From the NCBI RefSeq assembly GCF_000220395.1, contig NW_004086272.1, positions 1 through 20,034 on the forward strand: 20,034 nt of DNA, given 5' to 3'. The position numbers were made by a program, and so were the translations under genes. This stretch comes from Ichthyophthirius multifiliis. Taxonomy: Eukaryota; Ciliophora; Oligohymenophorea; Hymenostomatida. Position 1 is the stretch's first letter. Each line of letters opens with the position of its first letter. Below are positions 8,389 through 19,154 of the stretch, in pieces. The notes beneath the pieces were generated by a model that was not told the origin of the DNA, ran no database searches, and saw nothing but the letters and a program-made list of their open reading frames with translations.

Positions 8389-10478
8389 TCATTTTTTAGA
8401 TTTTCTATGTCCAGAAATTGATATAATCTATTTTTTCGATAATTAAACGTTATGTAATTCTTCAGGTTCAAGTAATTACATTTTTTCTTAATATTCCTAT
8501 ATAGAAATTTTTCCTTATTTTAATTTTTTTACTAGTCTTAATTCTTCATCATAATCGTCTTATTCTACTTCTAAATTCGCCCTTTTTTATTTTCTTCTGA
8601 CTTATCTTTAATTTTTCTCTTTTTATTTCTTTTCTAATTTTTCTTGTTCCTTTTAAATTCTCTTTTCTTTTTCAATTCTTTCTATTTATCTTTTTTCTAC
8701 TTTTTATTTAAATTGATTTTCTTAATTTTTATCTTAAAATTTTAATTCTTCCAAATCAATTTCATTATTTTATTTGAAATTCTCGATTTTTTTCCCTAAT
8801 ATTTCTTTTATTCTTGGTAATCTTAATAAAAAAAAAGACCTTGCAACCCAACCAATATCCAAATTTTTATATTAAAATATATATTTAAGCTTTTTATTTT
8901 TTTTGTTAAATATATATATAAATAAAAAATATATTATATAAAATATCTACATCATATATGTTCTTTATATGATCTTATATATGAAATAAAAGCTTTTTTG
9001 CTTTTTTCAATAAAATCTCTATCTTAAATCATTGTTTAAATAAACTACTTTTCATATTTAAGAGGATCTACATCAATTTATTAGTCATTATTATATTAAT
9101 TAATTTCCACCTTTTTTTAAAAAAATAAAATAATTAAATATAATATTTTACTTATTTTAATTTTAAAAAATTTATGAAAGTTTCTTCGTGTTATTCAATT
9201 AAAATAATTGCCTAAATTAATTATTTTATCAAATATTTTTTTTTATGAAAATATATTACTTTTCCAGTATTTCCTTTTCTAGCAGTTCTTCCTATTCTAT
9301 GTATAAAATAATTAGGATCCTAAGATATAAAATTAAATTTTTTTTAAATAAAAAAAAAAAAAACTTAAGGAGGATCAACTTATAAAATATATCCCACATT
9401 TTCAAAATCTATACCTCTAGCAACGACATCAGTACAAAATAAAATTCCTATTTTGGCTTTTGTAAAATTCTAAATAATTTTATTTCTTTTATTTTATTTC
9501 ATTTATCCATGGATTGCACTTATAGACATTTTTTTAGTAATAGAAAATTAACAAAAAATTTTTTAATAAAAATCTACACTAGCGCAAGTATTTAAAAAAA
9601 CAATAATTTTTTCATTTTAAAATAAACTTAAAAAACTAACTAAAAATCCTATTTTTTCAAATCTATTTTAAACTAAAAAATATTCATTTTTTAATGTATT
9701 TGGTATAATATAATTCTAATTATCAGCAGATTCTCCTCCAGGCTTTGTATATATATATGAAAACAAAAAAATATTTAATAATATATATAAAAAAAAATAC
9801 TTTAATAGAAATCTTAACAGGATTTCTCATTCCAACTTTAATTAAATCTATTAATTTTGTAGAACTTAGTGTAGCTGAAAAAAGTCCTGTTCTTCTTTAT
9901 TTTGGTAAGTTTTATAAAATAAATTAAATATCTTCATAATAGTCATTGTCCATTAATCTATCAGCTTCGTCCATTATTAAAATTTCTAAATTTTTTATAA
10001 TTAAAAATTCGCAGTTTAAATTAATTAATTCTTTTAATTTTCCTGGAGATGCTATTAATATATTACATCCAGTTTTTTCTAAATTTTAAACGTCTATTTA
10101 CGTATTATGTCCTCCTATACATAATTAAAGTGAATACTTAGGAACATTTTATATTTTATCTAATAATTTTTAACAAATTTCGTGAATTTATATGGCTAAT
10201 TCACGTGTAGGTGCCATTATAAGGCCATATAAGTTGTATTTTTTGGGTTTTATAACGTTTTTAATTAATATATGTAATAATGGAAGCAAAAAAGCTAATG
10301 TTTTACCACTCCCTGTTTGTGCTTCAACAGCTACATCATAATTTTAGATAAATAAAGGAATAGAAGCTTTTTATACAGGCATAATTGTGTGAAAATCAAA
10401 AGATTAAATTATTGAATAAACTATTTCTGGATGTAAATTTGGAGTTAATTGATTCCATTTTAAATTCAATTAAGCCAT
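8389..10478 (-). CDS. SPB4: DEAD-box ATP-dependent RNA helicase, Spb4/DDX55 type
   Basis: Six exons on the minus strand (10478-9801, 9742-9365, 9319-9260, 9211-9152, 9110-8955, 8889-8389) give 610 residues, close to yeast Spb4 (about 606) and human DDX55 (about 600). Visible motifs are the Q motif around MPVQKASIP (33-41), Walker A AQTGSGKT (53-60), APTRELA (89-95), DEAD-type box MDEAD (169-173), SAT (201-203), a TDVVARGID segment, and [18 protein letters not shown] (motif [10 protein letters not shown] at 359-366) spanning a splice junction. The C-terminal DUF4217-like region has [13 protein letters not shown] and [17 protein letters not shown], characteristic of Spb4/DDX55, then a Lys/Glu/Gln-rich coiled tail ending in TGA. 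Spb4 proteins unwind pre-rRNA during assembly of the 60S subunit in the nucleolus. TAA/TAG codons occur throughout as Gln. One oddity: an in-frame TGA lies at the start of the last intron. The gene is unrelated to the flanking proteases. Confidence 0.9.
8890..8954 (-). other. Helicase intron 5, irregular donor
   Basis: Family alignment requires codon ATA (8957-8955) to join CTT (8889-8887), giving KEHI-LKYIF with the normal spacing. The acceptor AAAAAG is ordinary, but the only GT donor is at 8950-8949, four bases after the required boundary. The four extra bases contain an in-frame TGA. Confidence 0.55.
9111..9151 (-). other. Helicase intron 4
   Basis: 41 nt, GTAAAA...AAAAAG, phase 0. Splicing joins ...FLKLKQ to VEINQ. 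Confidence 0.75.
9212..9259 (-). other. Helicase intron 3
   Basis: 48 nt, GTAATA...TTTAG, phase 0. Splicing joins KGNTGK to AIILIEQHEE, matching the Spb4/DDX55 pattern GxALxxLxxxEE. Confidence 0.8.
9320..9364 (-). other. Helicase intron 2
   Basis: 45 nt, GTTTTT...CTTAG, phase 0. It splits the family motif [12 protein letters not shown]. Confidence 0.85.
9743..9800 (-). other. Helicase intron 1
   Basis: 58 nt, GTATTT...CAAAG, phase 0. It lies between the two RecA-like domains, after RNPVKISIK and before PGGESADN. Confidence 0.8.
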
Positions 10479-10852
10479 TTTATTAATATAAAATTTTTAA
10501 ATATTATTTTAGTTTTAGACAATAATATAAAATATAATATATAATATATATAATTATTTTTTTTGAAAATAATATATTATAAATATTATAATAAAAATTA
10601 TTAGATCTTTATTTTTATAAATTATTAAAAAACATTAAATGATTCTTAAATAATTGATAAAAAAAAATATATAATAAATAAAAAATTATTTTATATCAAA
10701 AATTAAAAACAAAAAAATATATAATATAGATTATAAATAAAAAACATATAAAATAATATATAAATATAATTAATTTAATTTAATTTAATTTAATTTAATT
10801 TAATTTAATTTAATTTTTATGAAGTTTTTATATTATATAAAAAAAAATATAA
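10479..10852. other. Helicase 5' flank with an AATTT microsatellite
   Basis: This is the upstream region of the minus-strand helicase. About nine AATTT units occupy 10771-10816. The same pentamer repeat occurs upstream of copy C. No promoter motif can be named. Confidence 0.5.
10771..10816. repeat. AATTT pentanucleotide tandem repeat
   Basis: About nine near-perfect copies of AATTT. Confidence 0.85.
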
Positions 10853-11284
10853 TCATTATTTAATTTCATTAAAATTAAAATATTTATTTGTATATTTTTT
10901 TTTTTTAATGTATTAAATATTATTTATTATATATTATAATTATATAAGATTATTAAATATAAAATTATTAATATAAATTATTTCATTTTCTTTATAATAT
11001 ACATTTAAAAAATATTATTTTTCGTAATAATATTTTATATAATATATACATTTTATTTAAGATTATATTTTATCAATCTCTAAATCTTATCGAGAACCTT
11101 TTTTTTAATCTTTATTTTTATATAATTTTATCTTACTAATTTATTCTTAATGACAACTATAACAATTTATACAATGATCCAATAATATTTAAAATATACT
11201 GAATTAAGTTTATTATGTCATTTCATTTATTTTGGAAACATCTTCTTTTGTTTTTATGTTTGAAATACATATTTAAAAGATAAA
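10853..11284 (-). CDS. Uncertain minus-strand open reading frame
   Basis: Between TGA codons at 11287-11285 and 10855-10853 the minus strand is open for 143 codons; the ATG at 11221 would give 122 residues. The first part (about 11220-11080) is less AT-extreme and reads ILLDHCINCYSCHQEQ, with a C-x2-C-x2-CH cluster, while the later part is Tyr/Ile/Asn-rich low complexity. A 39-nt GT-AG segment (GTAAGA...AAAAAG) starting after EQI would be removable without a frame change. I do not recognise a family. Open frames of this size occur by chance in this DNA, so it may be non-coding. Confidence 0.25.
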
Positions 11285-12632
11285 TCATAAATAGTTTTTA
11301 ATAATTATAAAACAAACTTCTTAATTAATTTAAAAATTTATTTAATGAAAAAAAAAATATAAAAAAGAATAAAGAGAGAAATTAAAAAGTGTATATAAAT
11401 ATTATTAACCTATATCAATAATTAAAATATAATCTAATATTAAAATTAAACCTAAATTTTATATTTAATATTTAAAATAATTATAAAAAATATTAAGTAT
11501 TAAAAGATATGTTTTTGAAATTATTAAAAATAATGAATTTTCAATATAAAAATATTAAATTTAATTTTTATTCTTAATAAAAAAAGATATATTATTTTAT
11601 AATAATTTATTATATAAATAAAAAAAAAATATAATTATTATTAATTTAAAGTATTTTACTAAAAAATTATATATATTAATTATTAATTTATTTCATATAT
11701 GTTTTTAACTTAAATGAATATAAAATAATCCAACCTATTTAGTAAAAAAGTTAATTTAATAAAAAAAATTATTCATTCAATAAAATTGAAAATTCTAAAA
11801 TAAATATTTTTAAATTTATAAAATAAAAATGAATATAATTTGTTTAAAAAATAAACTAAAATAAATTATAAAAAAACTTAAAAATAATTTATATATATTA
11901 AAATATATATATTCTTTTTAATTATCACAATACTAATCCTATATATTATTTAGCAAATAACAAATGTATAGACTATTTAATAATAATTATATAATTAATC
12001 ATTATCTTTAACCTAATGTAAAAAATCTAGAAGTTGAGATTTATTTGTATTATTTTGTAGATTCATTTATTAAATATCAAGTATTTTTATTTTTTTAAAT
12101 ACTTTCACTTATCCAGAATTTCATTTCATATTTTTCTATTTTCTAAAATATTTCTATTTATACAATACATAGATAAATTAAATAAAATAAATGAAAATAT
12201 TTTTTCCAAATTCTAAAAAAAAAATATAAGGAATTTAAATCTATATTTATTTCGTTAAGAAATATAGATATAAAGATTTTTGAATTGTGTTTTATATTTT
12301 TTTATTACTATTTAAACCTTAATAGTATTTTTTTTCAAATTCAATTTTACATTTTATTTAAAGAATCTTAATTAATCAATAAATCTAAAATAATGGAAAA
12401 TCAATTTTTTTTTAAAAAAAATATTAAATAAAATATTTAATTTAGATATTAGTATTAATTGAATAAACATATATACTTTCATTATTTTTTAGAAATTAAA
12501 TTAAGTAAATGTTATTTATTTATATTAAATAGCTTGATTTTAAAAGATAATATTCACATTAATTAATATAATAATTACTAATATATTAAAATTAAAACAA
12601 ACAATAATAAAAGATTTGGTAATATATATTAA

Positions 12633-12690
<58 letters not shown>

Positions 12691-13820
12691 TATATATGAT
12701 GAATGTTTTTTTTTTTAAAAAAAAAAATGTAAAAAGAATAAAAAAAATATAGAATAAACGAAACTAAAAAATGATATTATAAATTAGAATTAAATTTAAA
12801 AGTTCATGCTAATTATTATGAATAATTATAAATTACAAAAAAATAAAATAAGTTAAAAAATAATTATTAAAAAAAAAACAAAAATGTAAAGTTAAAAATA
12901 AAAAATATTTTATGTTTTTAATCATCCGAAATATAGATTTTATCATTTTATGAAGAAATAAAACAAATAAAATCTATTTTTTTTTTTTTAATTTAATAAA
13001 ATATTTTCTTTTAAATATATATTAATTTTTTATTTATTAGAATACATATTTAAATTTTATTTTTATTGAATTTATTTCAATGGTTTTTATATTATTTTAA
13101 ATTAGTCAACTAATTATTATTTAAATTAAAATATGTCAATAAAAATTTAATAAAAAATGTATAAACTAATTATAAAACAAGCGTAAATAAAAAAATTATA
13201 TATAACTATATTAAATCAAATTATTATATTTATAAGTATGAAAAATTTATAATATTAAATAAAATAATTTTGAATTTCTCTTAATTAATATTAATTAATT
13301 TTATATTAAATAATTATTTTTTTTAAACTTTAATTAATATAAAAATATTAAATATTTATTATATTATATTAATATAAATAAAAATATGAATATAATTATT
13401 TATACTTTATAATAATTTTTAAATTTTAACTAAAAAGAAATATATTTATTTTTTTAATATAAAATAAAATACGATTATTAATTTTTAGAAATCTTTATAA
13501 TTTAAAAATAAAAAAATAATAATATAAATATAAAATGTTTAAAAAGTATATTTTTTAAAAATATATATAAAATTATTTTAAAAATTAATATATATTTTTT
13601 ATTTTCTAAAAAAACAAAAATATAAGAAAAAACAATTTTTTTTGTTTTATAAAAAAATTAACCTATATTAAACACTGATCAAATAAAATAATATTTATAT
13701 TATAATATTTTTATTTATTATTTTAATTTATTATAAATTTTATTATTATTATAATTTTACATTTATATTGATTTAATATATATATATTATAAAAAAATGA
13801 ATAACATAATATTTTATATT
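11285..13820. other. Long AT-rich gene-poor region
   Basis: No supported gene. Several frames are open over 200-300 bases (for example both strands around 11930-12360), but competing frames look equally plausible and none shows a recognisable motif. A TA microsatellite lies at about 12639-12686. No RNA gene or mobile element is recognised. Confidence 0.45.
12639..12686. repeat. TA microsatellite
   Basis: About 24 uninterrupted TA units. Confidence 0.85.
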
Positions 13821-14125
13821 TATTTAGAATCAATAAAAAGATAATTTAATTTTTTTCATTATTATCAATTTATATAAAAAAAACGTCAAACGAAATAAAA
13901 ATCTTTTTAAAATTAAAAAATATGATTTTAATCATTACATATATTTGTTAAAAAAAATGATTAAAATAATATGCATTTTTATTTAGAACTAAGAAAAAGT
14001 TAATTTAATTTTATCATAAATCTTAATTTATTAAAAAAAACTTCAAACGAAATAAAAATTTTCAATATGAAAAAATAAAATTTAAATTATTACATATATA
14101 GTTAAAAAAAAGCATAATAAAGCAA
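13821..14125 (+). repeat. Imperfect ~158-nt tandem duplication upstream of copy B
   Basis: The unit beginning TATTTAGAA at 13821 recurs at 13979. Shared landmarks are the run TAAAAAAAACNTCAAACGAA at 13874 and 14032, and ATTACATATAT-GTTAAAAAA at about 13934 and 14088. The second unit carries the ATAAATCTTAATTTAT word also found before copy A. The duplication may double a promoter element. No coding sequence is involved. Confidence 0.55.
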
Positions 14126-14207
14126 AAAAATAATGAAATAAAAAAAAAATCTAAATATAATATAAAGAAATTATAATATATATAATTAAAAAAATTAAAA
14201 AAAAATA

Positions 14208-17200
14208 ATGTTTAAAAAATTAATTTTAATAATTATCTTGATATTATGTATATTGAACCATACCTACTGTAAATGTGGTCATGACAGTAAAGAAATGCAA
14301 TATCACTATTAGAAAATGCATGAAATTTACGTAAAAAGAGTAAAATAAAATCATGGTTAACGTATTCTTTAAGCAGGTTCCGTGCCTTAACCTATAAGAA
14401 TAACTGCAGATTATTCCAAGCTTAATTAAGGAAATATAACCAAATAATAAAAAAAATATATAAAAAATCTTATTGAAACATGCAAGCTTTATTTCTAAAA
14501 ACTTTTGAAAGTATATCCATTAATAGGAAATAACATTTTTCCTTCGGCGTATAATGGAAAATGTATTGATATAAAAGTTAATCAAAATGATAAAAAAATG
14601 GGAGTTCCTAATTCCGATTTACATTTATATATCATTTATAGTGATAGCAATAGTTAGGTAATTGCAGATGCTGGTTGTTGTGCTGTTGCTGAAGTAGGAG
14701 ATCCTAGACCTATTTTTGGAAGAGTTAATTTTTACTTAACAAATATGAATAAATCTATTGGTAATTCAGAAACTTTTTAGTATGACTTGAAAACTACTAT
14801 TCATGAATTTTTACATATACTTGGTTTTGCAGGAGAAATTATGCGCTTTTGGATAGATCCTGATACTGGAGACTTTTATGGAGATAACTTTGAAAACAAG
14901 TTATTAAAAAAGAAATTATACAGAGGAAAATAAGTCAATATTTTAACTTCCAAAAATGTGTTAGAAGTTACTAGAAAATATTATAATTGTCCTACAGCTG
15001 AAGGAATGTAACTTGAAAATGATGTAAAATAAATATATTTAAATATTTAAAAAAATTAATTTATGAATTAGGATAATGTACGTTTAAATACTTCTCATTG
15101 GGAAAGAACTGTTATTTATAATGAAATAATGACTGGAACTTAATTATATACTTAAACTGCTTTTTCAATATTTACAATTGCTCTTTTGAAAGACACAGGC
15201 TTTTACCCTGAAGTAAATGAGAATATGACCAATAATATATTCTGGGGAAAAGGAAAAGGTTGTGATTTTTTGGTAAACGCTTGCTAAAGTACAATTGAAT
15301 ACCCTGAATATCCTAAAATATATGATAAAGAGTAATGTATGTTTGAATATGAAGGAATCGGAGTCGGCGTAGCTGAAGTATATGCAGACAAATGTCCTAT
15401 AATATACTTTTACCAAAATAGATTGTGCACAAATACTAATAGTGTAAGTAAGGAAGATGATAAAAATCAAGAATAGGATAAATTATCTAATTATTCAACT
15501 CAAAGTAAATGCTTCTAATCTACAGCTACATAGTCCTCCTCTAAAATTTAATATAAAAGTGAATACAGATGTCACTAATACAAATGTTCCTCCGATGCTT
15601 CTGAAATATCTGTTATTTTCCCCGATATTGATTTAAAAGTTTTATGTGGAAAAGGAGAATAAAATATATAAAAGGATATCGATCCAAGTGGCTAAAAAGC
15701 TAGAGGTAAATTAACATGTCCTTAAGATTATGAAAGATTATGCAATTATACTTCTATATGTCCAAATTTCTGTTCATTAAGAGGAGTTTGTGTTAACGGT
15801 CAATGTATCTGCAAAGCCGGATTCGGAGGAGTTGATTGTTCTATAAATTGCTCGGGAGTAGTTGATAATGAAACCTGTATACAAGGCACATGTCCATAAG
15901 GCAAATATTTAAACCCAGATAATACTTGCAAATCAGATTGTCCTTTAGGCTCATTCGGAAGGGCTGACAAATGTGAACCTTGTGATAGCAGTTGTTCTAG
16001 ATGCACAGGACCATCAGCTACTGAGTGTACTAAATGTTAGTTTATGACATTATTGTAAGGAAATTAATGTGTAAATAAATGTAATGAGGAATAAGGATAT
16101 TTTCTTAATTAAACTTTAGGTATTTGTGAATATCTTTGGTCCAATACCTGTTAAGGAAATTGCAAAATTTGTTAAAAAAATAATTAACTTTTGTGCGTTA
16201 CTTGTATAGAAAGTTTTTTTTTTTATAATATGTAGTGTTTAAGTGAATGTCCTTTTGGATTTTATAAAAACTAAGAAACTTAAGCTTGTGAGAAGCTTTC
16301 CTTAGGATGTATTTAATAAAATAATCTTAATACATGTTTACAATGTGATACTGCTAATGGATTTAGATTAGGTTTAGATTAAAAATGCACATTGTGTTAT
16401 TAACTTTGCTCCTTATGTAATCCTAATAGATTAACATAATGTTTTGTTTGTGAGGGAAGTAAATTAGTAAGTATTGATGGTAGTTGTGTAGATGAATGTC
16501 CTGAAGCTAGTTATTATTCTGACAGAAGAAAAAAATGCTAAGAATGTTCTATAGGATGTTAAAAATGTAATTATATTGGTTGTAATTAATGTTATGATGG
16601 TTATTATGTTTATTATGAAAATAGATATTGCTAAAGATGTGTTTATAAATATCTAAATTGTCAATCCTGTGATTATTACTAATGTAATAAATGTATGGAT
16701 GGATATTAGTTAAATTCAACTAAAAGAGAGTGCAAAGCGATTTCTTCAGGAGGATCAACAGGTGAAATTACTGAAACATAATGCTCTGAGGGATGTAAGT
16801 AATGTTCATAATCTGGAGAATGCTTATATTGTAAAGCTGGATTTTATCAAGATTAAGAAAGTAAATCATGTGTTAAATGCAGAACTAAATTTAAAAATTG
16901 TAACAAATGTACCAAAACTAATTGTAATAGATGTGCTACTGGATTTCAATAAGATTAGAATTAAAAATAATGCATATAAAATCCTATTACAAGTGAAAAT
17001 ACAGGAATAGAATGCCCTTAGGAATGTAAGAATTGTTCTTAATTTGGATAATGCATAGAATGTTAAGATGGTTTTTATGATTATTCGGTTGATAATCCAA
17101 GTATTAAAAATATAAAATGCCTTAGTTGTACTATTAAATTCAAACATTGTAGTTAATGTACTTCACTTCGTTGCTTAGAATGTCTTCCTGGATATTAATA

Positions 17201-17537
17201 TTATGATTATGAAGATCTATGTATTAGAGTTATTGAGGTGAATAATACTATTGTTTGCAATAAGGGATGCACCTCTTGTAATTATAATGGAATGTGTTTT
17301 AAATGCTTAGATAGTTTTTATTAAGACTATATATACATATAATTTTTTAAATATAAAGTATGTTTTGAATGTATTAATAAATTCAGTAATTGTTTAATAT
17401 GTGATTAAATTTAATGTACTAAATGTAATAATGGATATCACTTAAATGATTCTACTAAATAATGTGAAACGATTCCACCTTCTAGATTTTTAATTTAGAC
17501 TTAAGATGGTAATTAATAATAGAATATTTATTAATGA
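14208..17537 (+). CDS. Leishmanolysin-like zinc metalloprotease (peptidase M8), copy B
   Basis: Two exons (14208-15023 and 15072-17537) encode 1093 residues using TAA/TAG as Gln. Residues 1-20 form a hydrophobic signal peptide. C21-K-C23-G-H-D resembles the cysteine-switch motif (HRCIHD) of leishmanolysin propeptides. The zinc site is HEFLHILGF (H199, E200, H203), the third ligand is H281 in SHWE, and the Met-turn is in NEIMTG (M292). An EGF-like segment starts at C502 (CPNFC...GVDC), followed to about 1070 by many CxxC furin-like cysteine-rich repeats, a tail architecture usual in ciliate members. Such enzymes are secreted or surface endopeptidases. The frame ends at TGA 17535-17537, exactly where copy A has a Gly codon; beyond it the frame LVTFIIGYFLFILIF runs to a second TGA at 17583. 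The annotated product therefore lacks the hydrophobic, GPI- or membrane-type tail. The start is chosen from alignment with the signal peptides of copies A and C. Confidence 0.9.
15024..15071 (+). other. Copy B intron
   Basis: 48 nt, GTAAAA...AATTAG, phase 0. It joins AEGMQLEND to DNVRLNTSHWE. The position is conserved in copies A and C. Confidence 0.85.
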
Positions 17538-17585
17538 CTTGTTACTTTTATTATTGGTTATTTTTTATTTATATTAATATTTTGA
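17538..17585 (+). other. Stranded hydrophobic C-terminal tail of copy B
   Basis: In frame after the TGA, codons read LVTFIIGYFLFILIF then TGA. This aligns with the tail of copy A (after its GGA codon: LVIFIVNYVFFGLLL) and with the relic at 6734. It is probably ancestral coding sequence now 3' UTR, unless the TGA is read through. Confidence 0.65.
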
Positions 17586-18870
17586 TGATTTTGAAAAAAC
17601 GCAAATAAATAAAAAGTTTATTGTATATATTTTTTTAAACATATGGAATTGTGTGTTTAAAAAAATTACAGAATAAAATAAAAGATAAAATATTTCAAAT
17701 AAAAAGTGAAGTATTTATAATTTAAGACATTAAATATTTTTTTTAACTAAAAAGTATTTAATATTATTTTATTTTTATAAACTTACTTATATTTTTAATT
17801 TAAAAATAATAATAATTATATAATAAAATAGCATAGATAATTATTATTAATTTATAAGCTAATTTAATATATATTTTGTAAAAAATTAATTATAATAATA
17901 TATATTTTTTATAAAAAACAATAAATTTTAAAATATATATTTAAATTTATTTTAAAAATAATTTTAAATAGCAAAACTTTAAAATTAATTATAATTTTTT
18001 TTTTTATATTTATTACAATTTTTTTTATCTAAATAATAAATAATTTTTTTATTTATAAACAAAAATATTATGTTTTAATAATTATATTGAATACTATTTT
18101 TTTAAAAAATATTTATTTTATTTTAATTAAAATTTTATATGAAATTTTTTTCCACATTAGGTTATTTATTAAATATGATATATAGATATAATTAAATTAT
18201 TTATATTATTTTAAATAATTTTTATTATTTAAAATAAAATTTATATAATAATATTTATTCGGTTTTTAAAATTTTGAATTTTCTTTTTTTTATTTCACGT
18301 GTTTATTTTTTAAAATCAAGCTTTAATTAATTTTTTTTGTACTTGAAATTTTCTAAAATTAAATAAAATTTTAAAAATCAAAATAAAATTTTTATGATTC
18401 AAATTTATTTTATATATCTTTAATTTTATATACATTAATCAAAATATTTTTTTTATACAAATATTATATATTTTTTATTATTTTGATTTAAATATAAAAT
18501 ATAATACATTTCTATAATTTATATATTATAAGAAATCATACAAATCAGTGTTTTTTTTTGATTATTAAATTTATGTACTTTCCATTTTTATATCATTCTA
18601 AACTTTTAGAAATTACAATGATTAGCTACAATTATTTCTTAAATGTTTTTTTATTTTTTATGAAAAAAACAATATTTATATATATATAAATATAAATATA
18701 TATACACACATATAATATTTTATAAATTTTATGAGAATTTTTTCTATAATCATTAATTTTTTTAAATATATAAAAATCAACCTGAATATAGTTACTACTA
18801 ATATTTTATTTATGGAGGGTTTCTTGATTTTTTACCTGTAAATCTAAAATAGTAAGTCTTTAAATTATAT

Positions 18871-18930
18871 ATTTTATTTAAATTAGTTTTATTTAAAATT
18901 ATTTTATTTAAATTAGTTTTATTTAAAATT
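18871..18930. repeat. Exact 30-nt tandem duplication
   Basis: The 30 bases at 18871-18900 (starting ATTTTATTTAAATTAG) are repeated without change at 18901-18930 and lead directly into an AATTT tract. Confidence 0.85.
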
Positions 18931-18987
18931 ATTTAATTTAATTTAATTTAATTTAATTATTTAATTTAATTTAATTTAATTTAATTT
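18931..18987. repeat. AATTT pentanucleotide tandem repeat
   Basis: About eleven AATTT units, interrupted once near 18958. It is the same unit as the repeat at 10771-10816. Confidence 0.8.
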
Positions 18988-19154
18988 TTAATTTAATATA
19001 TATTTAATTTTATTTACATTAAGATTTAGATTTAAAAAAAATAAAATAATAATTTTAAAAATCATATCTTTAAATAATATTTAATATTTTTAAAATGTTT
19101 TTAATATTAATAAAGATATATTTTTATAAAGAATTATTTAATTATAAATAAAAC

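Larger units (their letters stand above)
17586..19154. other. AT-rich intergenic region between copies B and C
   Basis: No gene is recognised. It contains TA/CA-type short repeats near 18675-18715, a 30-nt tandem duplication (18871-18930) and an AATTT repeat (18931-18987). The upstream region of copy C lies at the end; a weak TTAAGATTTAGATTT word at about 19019 may correspond to the conserved block before copies A and B. Confidence 0.5.

Noticed and set aside
9745..9927. Plus-strand open frame within the helicase region
   Set aside because: It lies over helicase exon 1 and intron 1 on the opposite strand, which are supported by conserved motifs.
11930..12420. Protein-like minus-strand frames rich in Ile, Lys, Phe and Tyr
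   Set aside because: Two overlapping frames on the same strand look equally protein-like and no motif is recognisable. With TGA as the sole stop in such AT-rich DNA this is expected by chance.
15165..15470. Minus-strand open frame opposite copy B
   Set aside because: It is antisense to a strongly conserved part of the M8 gene, and its sequence is explained by codon composition on the other strand.
16762..17147. Open frames in other frames and strand over the cysteine-rich repeats of copy B
   Set aside because: The real frame carries the regular CxxC repeats; the alternatives show no motif and are shadows.
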